Assembly: GCA_003168255.1 (NCBI GenBank)
Contig: PMSU01000137.1
Location: 1-43,066, forward strand
Origin: Actinomycetota bacterium
GTDB lineage: Bacteria > Actinomycetota > Actinomycetes > Streptosporangiales > Streptosporangiaceae
Direction of reading: 5' to 3'
Length of the DNA: 43,066 nt
The position numbers and the translations under genes are program-made. The notes beneath the pieces are model-generated. The model saw nothing but the letters and a program-made list of their open reading frames with translations, was not told where the DNA came from and did not search any database. Shown piece after piece: positions 41,930 to 43,066 of the stretch. Numbering within the stretch: the first letter of the stretch is position 1; every line of letters begins with the position of its first letter.

Positions 41930-42777
41930 CCACCAGCACCATCACAGCCTCGCCCGGCCCGGTTGCCCGGCCGCGGCCAATCAGGCTGCCCTGGGCCATC
42001 AGGGACACCATCGTGCTGACCAAGCGGAGCCTTGCCCGCATCATCAACGAGCCAGAGACGCTGATGGACGTCACCATCCAGCCGGTGATCTTCGTACTGC
42101 TGTTCGCCTATGTGTTTGGCAGCGCCATCCACATTCCGGGCGGCGGGAACTACCACGAGTACCTCATCGGCGGGATGCTCGGAATGGGGCTGGCAGGCAC
42201 CTTCCCCGGCACGGCCGTCGGGCTTGTCACCGACATGAGCACAGGCCTGATCGACCGCTTCAAGTCCCTGCCGATGTCACGGGCCGCGGTCCTGGCCGGG
42301 CGCACGGTGGCCGACCTGCTGACCCAGATGATCGGCGTGGTCGTGGTGTGCGGGGTCGGCCTGGCGATCGGCTGGCGGGTGCACACCGGACCTGGCGACG
42401 TGCTGGCAGCGCTCGGCCTGGCGCTGCTGGTCGGCTACGCCTTCAGCTGGGCGGGTGCGTGCCTGGGGATGGTGCTGCGCAGCCCGGAAGCCGCACAGCA
42501 GCTCGGCTTCATCTTGTTCCTGCCGCTGACCTTCATCTCCAACGCCTTCGTGCCGACGCAGGGGATGCCCGCATGGCTGCGGACGGTAGCGAACTGGAAC
42601 CCGCTGAGCGCGCTCGCTGCCTCGTGCAGGCATCTGTTCGGCAACCCGAACCCGGCCGCCGCGGTGCACGTCTGGCCGATGCAGCATCCCGAGCTGGCCG
42701 TGGTGTTGTGGGCGGCGGGCATCATCGCGGTCTTCGCGCCGCTGAGCGTGCGGCTCTACCGGCGCAAGGCGCTGTAG
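41926..42777 (+). CDS. DrrB-type ABC-2 permease
   Basis: 283 aa. The start overlaps the ATPase stop by four bases. About six membrane segments: TIQPVIFVLLFAYVFGSAIH (about residues 50-69), the middle YHEYLIGGMLGMGLAGTFPG, and LGFILFLPLTFISNAFVPTQ (about 204-223). Motifs of the ABC-2/DrrB family are seen: SLARIINEPETLMDVTIQPV and the DRFKSLPMSRAAVLAGRTVA block after the third segment, then MPAWLRTVANWNPLSALAAS near the end. With the DrrA-like protein it would export a drug or natural product. Confidence 0.95.
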   Translation: MTTSTITASPGPVARPRPIRLPWAIRDTIVLTKRSLARIINEPETLMDVTIQPVIFVLLFAYVFGSAIHIPGGGNYHEYLIGGMLGMGLAGTFPGTAVGLVTDMSTGLIDRFKSLPMSRAAVLAGRTVADLLTQMIGVVVVCGVGLAIGWRVHTGPGDVLAALGLALLVGYAFSWAGACLGMVLRSPEAAQQLGFILFLPLTFISNAFVPTQGMPAWLRTVANWNPLSALAASCRHLFGNPNPAAAVHVWPMQHPELAVVLWAAGIIAVFAPLSVRLYRRKAL

Positions 42778-43066
42778 CAGCGGCTGTCAGCCGACGCGGC
42801 GCCCGATAAACCCAGCATAACGGGCAGAGCCATTGTCATCTCTACGGCTCAAGAATTGGTCCACCCTAACAGGCGGGCCGAACGGCGCGGGAAAAGACGA
42901 ATCTCGGGTGCGGCTCCGCTGGAGCGAGCCGCCTGTCGCAGCCGATAGCGCATCAGCCAGCCCCGCGACGTCATCCCCAAGTCGCATACGGGACATTCCA
43001 GGCAAACCGTACTCCGGCCGGGTAGCTATGCATCCGGACGGCGACGTGAATGTGAAATTACCCCCC
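42778..43066. other. Window end, no gene; short echo of an ABC P-loop
   Basis: No protein-like frame. The 21 bases at 42874-42894 are identical to the Walker A coding region of the upstream ATPase (41059-41079), followed by one extra A and then a short further match. This could be a relic of a second ABC gene. Confidence 0.4.

Overview
The window is high-GC DNA with dense, often ATGA-coupled genes and many GTG starts. It carries the actinobacterial housekeeping block mihF-gmk-rpoZ-coaBC-metK-priA-(hypothetical)-def-fmt-rsmB plus rpe, and regulator families common in filamentous actinomycetes (DUF397/DUF5753, ROK, DrrAB-type ABC). This points to an Actinomycetes chromosome, perhaps a Streptosporangiales-like lineage; the genus cannot be fixed from sequence reading alone.

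Layout. 1-1.9 kb: a TIGR03086-like protein, a MarR regulator and rpe. 1.9-7.5 kb: relics of a TetR gene and a CU044_5270-like gene, a metallophosphoesterase, a NIPSNAP-like protein, a PPOX flavoprotein and a P450. 7.5-15.4 kb: a LysR regulator divergent from a tightly coupled seven-gene operon (ssuD/msuD, sfnG, sfnB, flavin reductase, msuE-like reductase, DszC-like oxygenase, AmiS/UreI channel). 15.4-18 kb: a divergent ROK regulator and MFS exporter around a perfect operator. 18.2-23.6 kb: a patatin phospholipase, an acyltransferase, a large secreted protein resembling the non-catalytic parts of subtilases, and a DUF2786 protein. 23.6-30.4 kb: rsmB, fmt, def, a hypothetical gene and priA. 30.5-35.5 kb: an eroded accessory island between priA and metK. 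35.6-39.3 kb: metK, coaBC, rpoZ, gmk, mihF. 39.6-43 kb: a relic of an ABC transporter, then a TetR regulator divergent from a DrrA/DrrB-type exporter.

The most interesting system is the 8.7-15.4 kb operon. It reads as a route for taking sulfur from dimethyl sulfone and methanesulfonate: FMNH2-dependent SfnG and SsuD/MsuD oxygenases, flavin reductases to feed them, two oxygenases of the acyl-CoA dehydrogenase fold, and a small neutral-solute channel (AmiS/UreI) in place of the usual SsuABC importer. A LysR-type box lies in the divergent promoter.

A second theme is minisatellite expansion. Five unrelated proteins (P450, LysR, SfnB, RsmB, PriA) carry tandem repeats whose units (18, 24, 6, 9, 12 and 30 bp) are all multiples of three. 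A third is genome erosion: TetR, CU044_5270-like, DUF5753, HTH/TPR, phosphotransferase and ABC relics lie at the edges of the conserved blocks.
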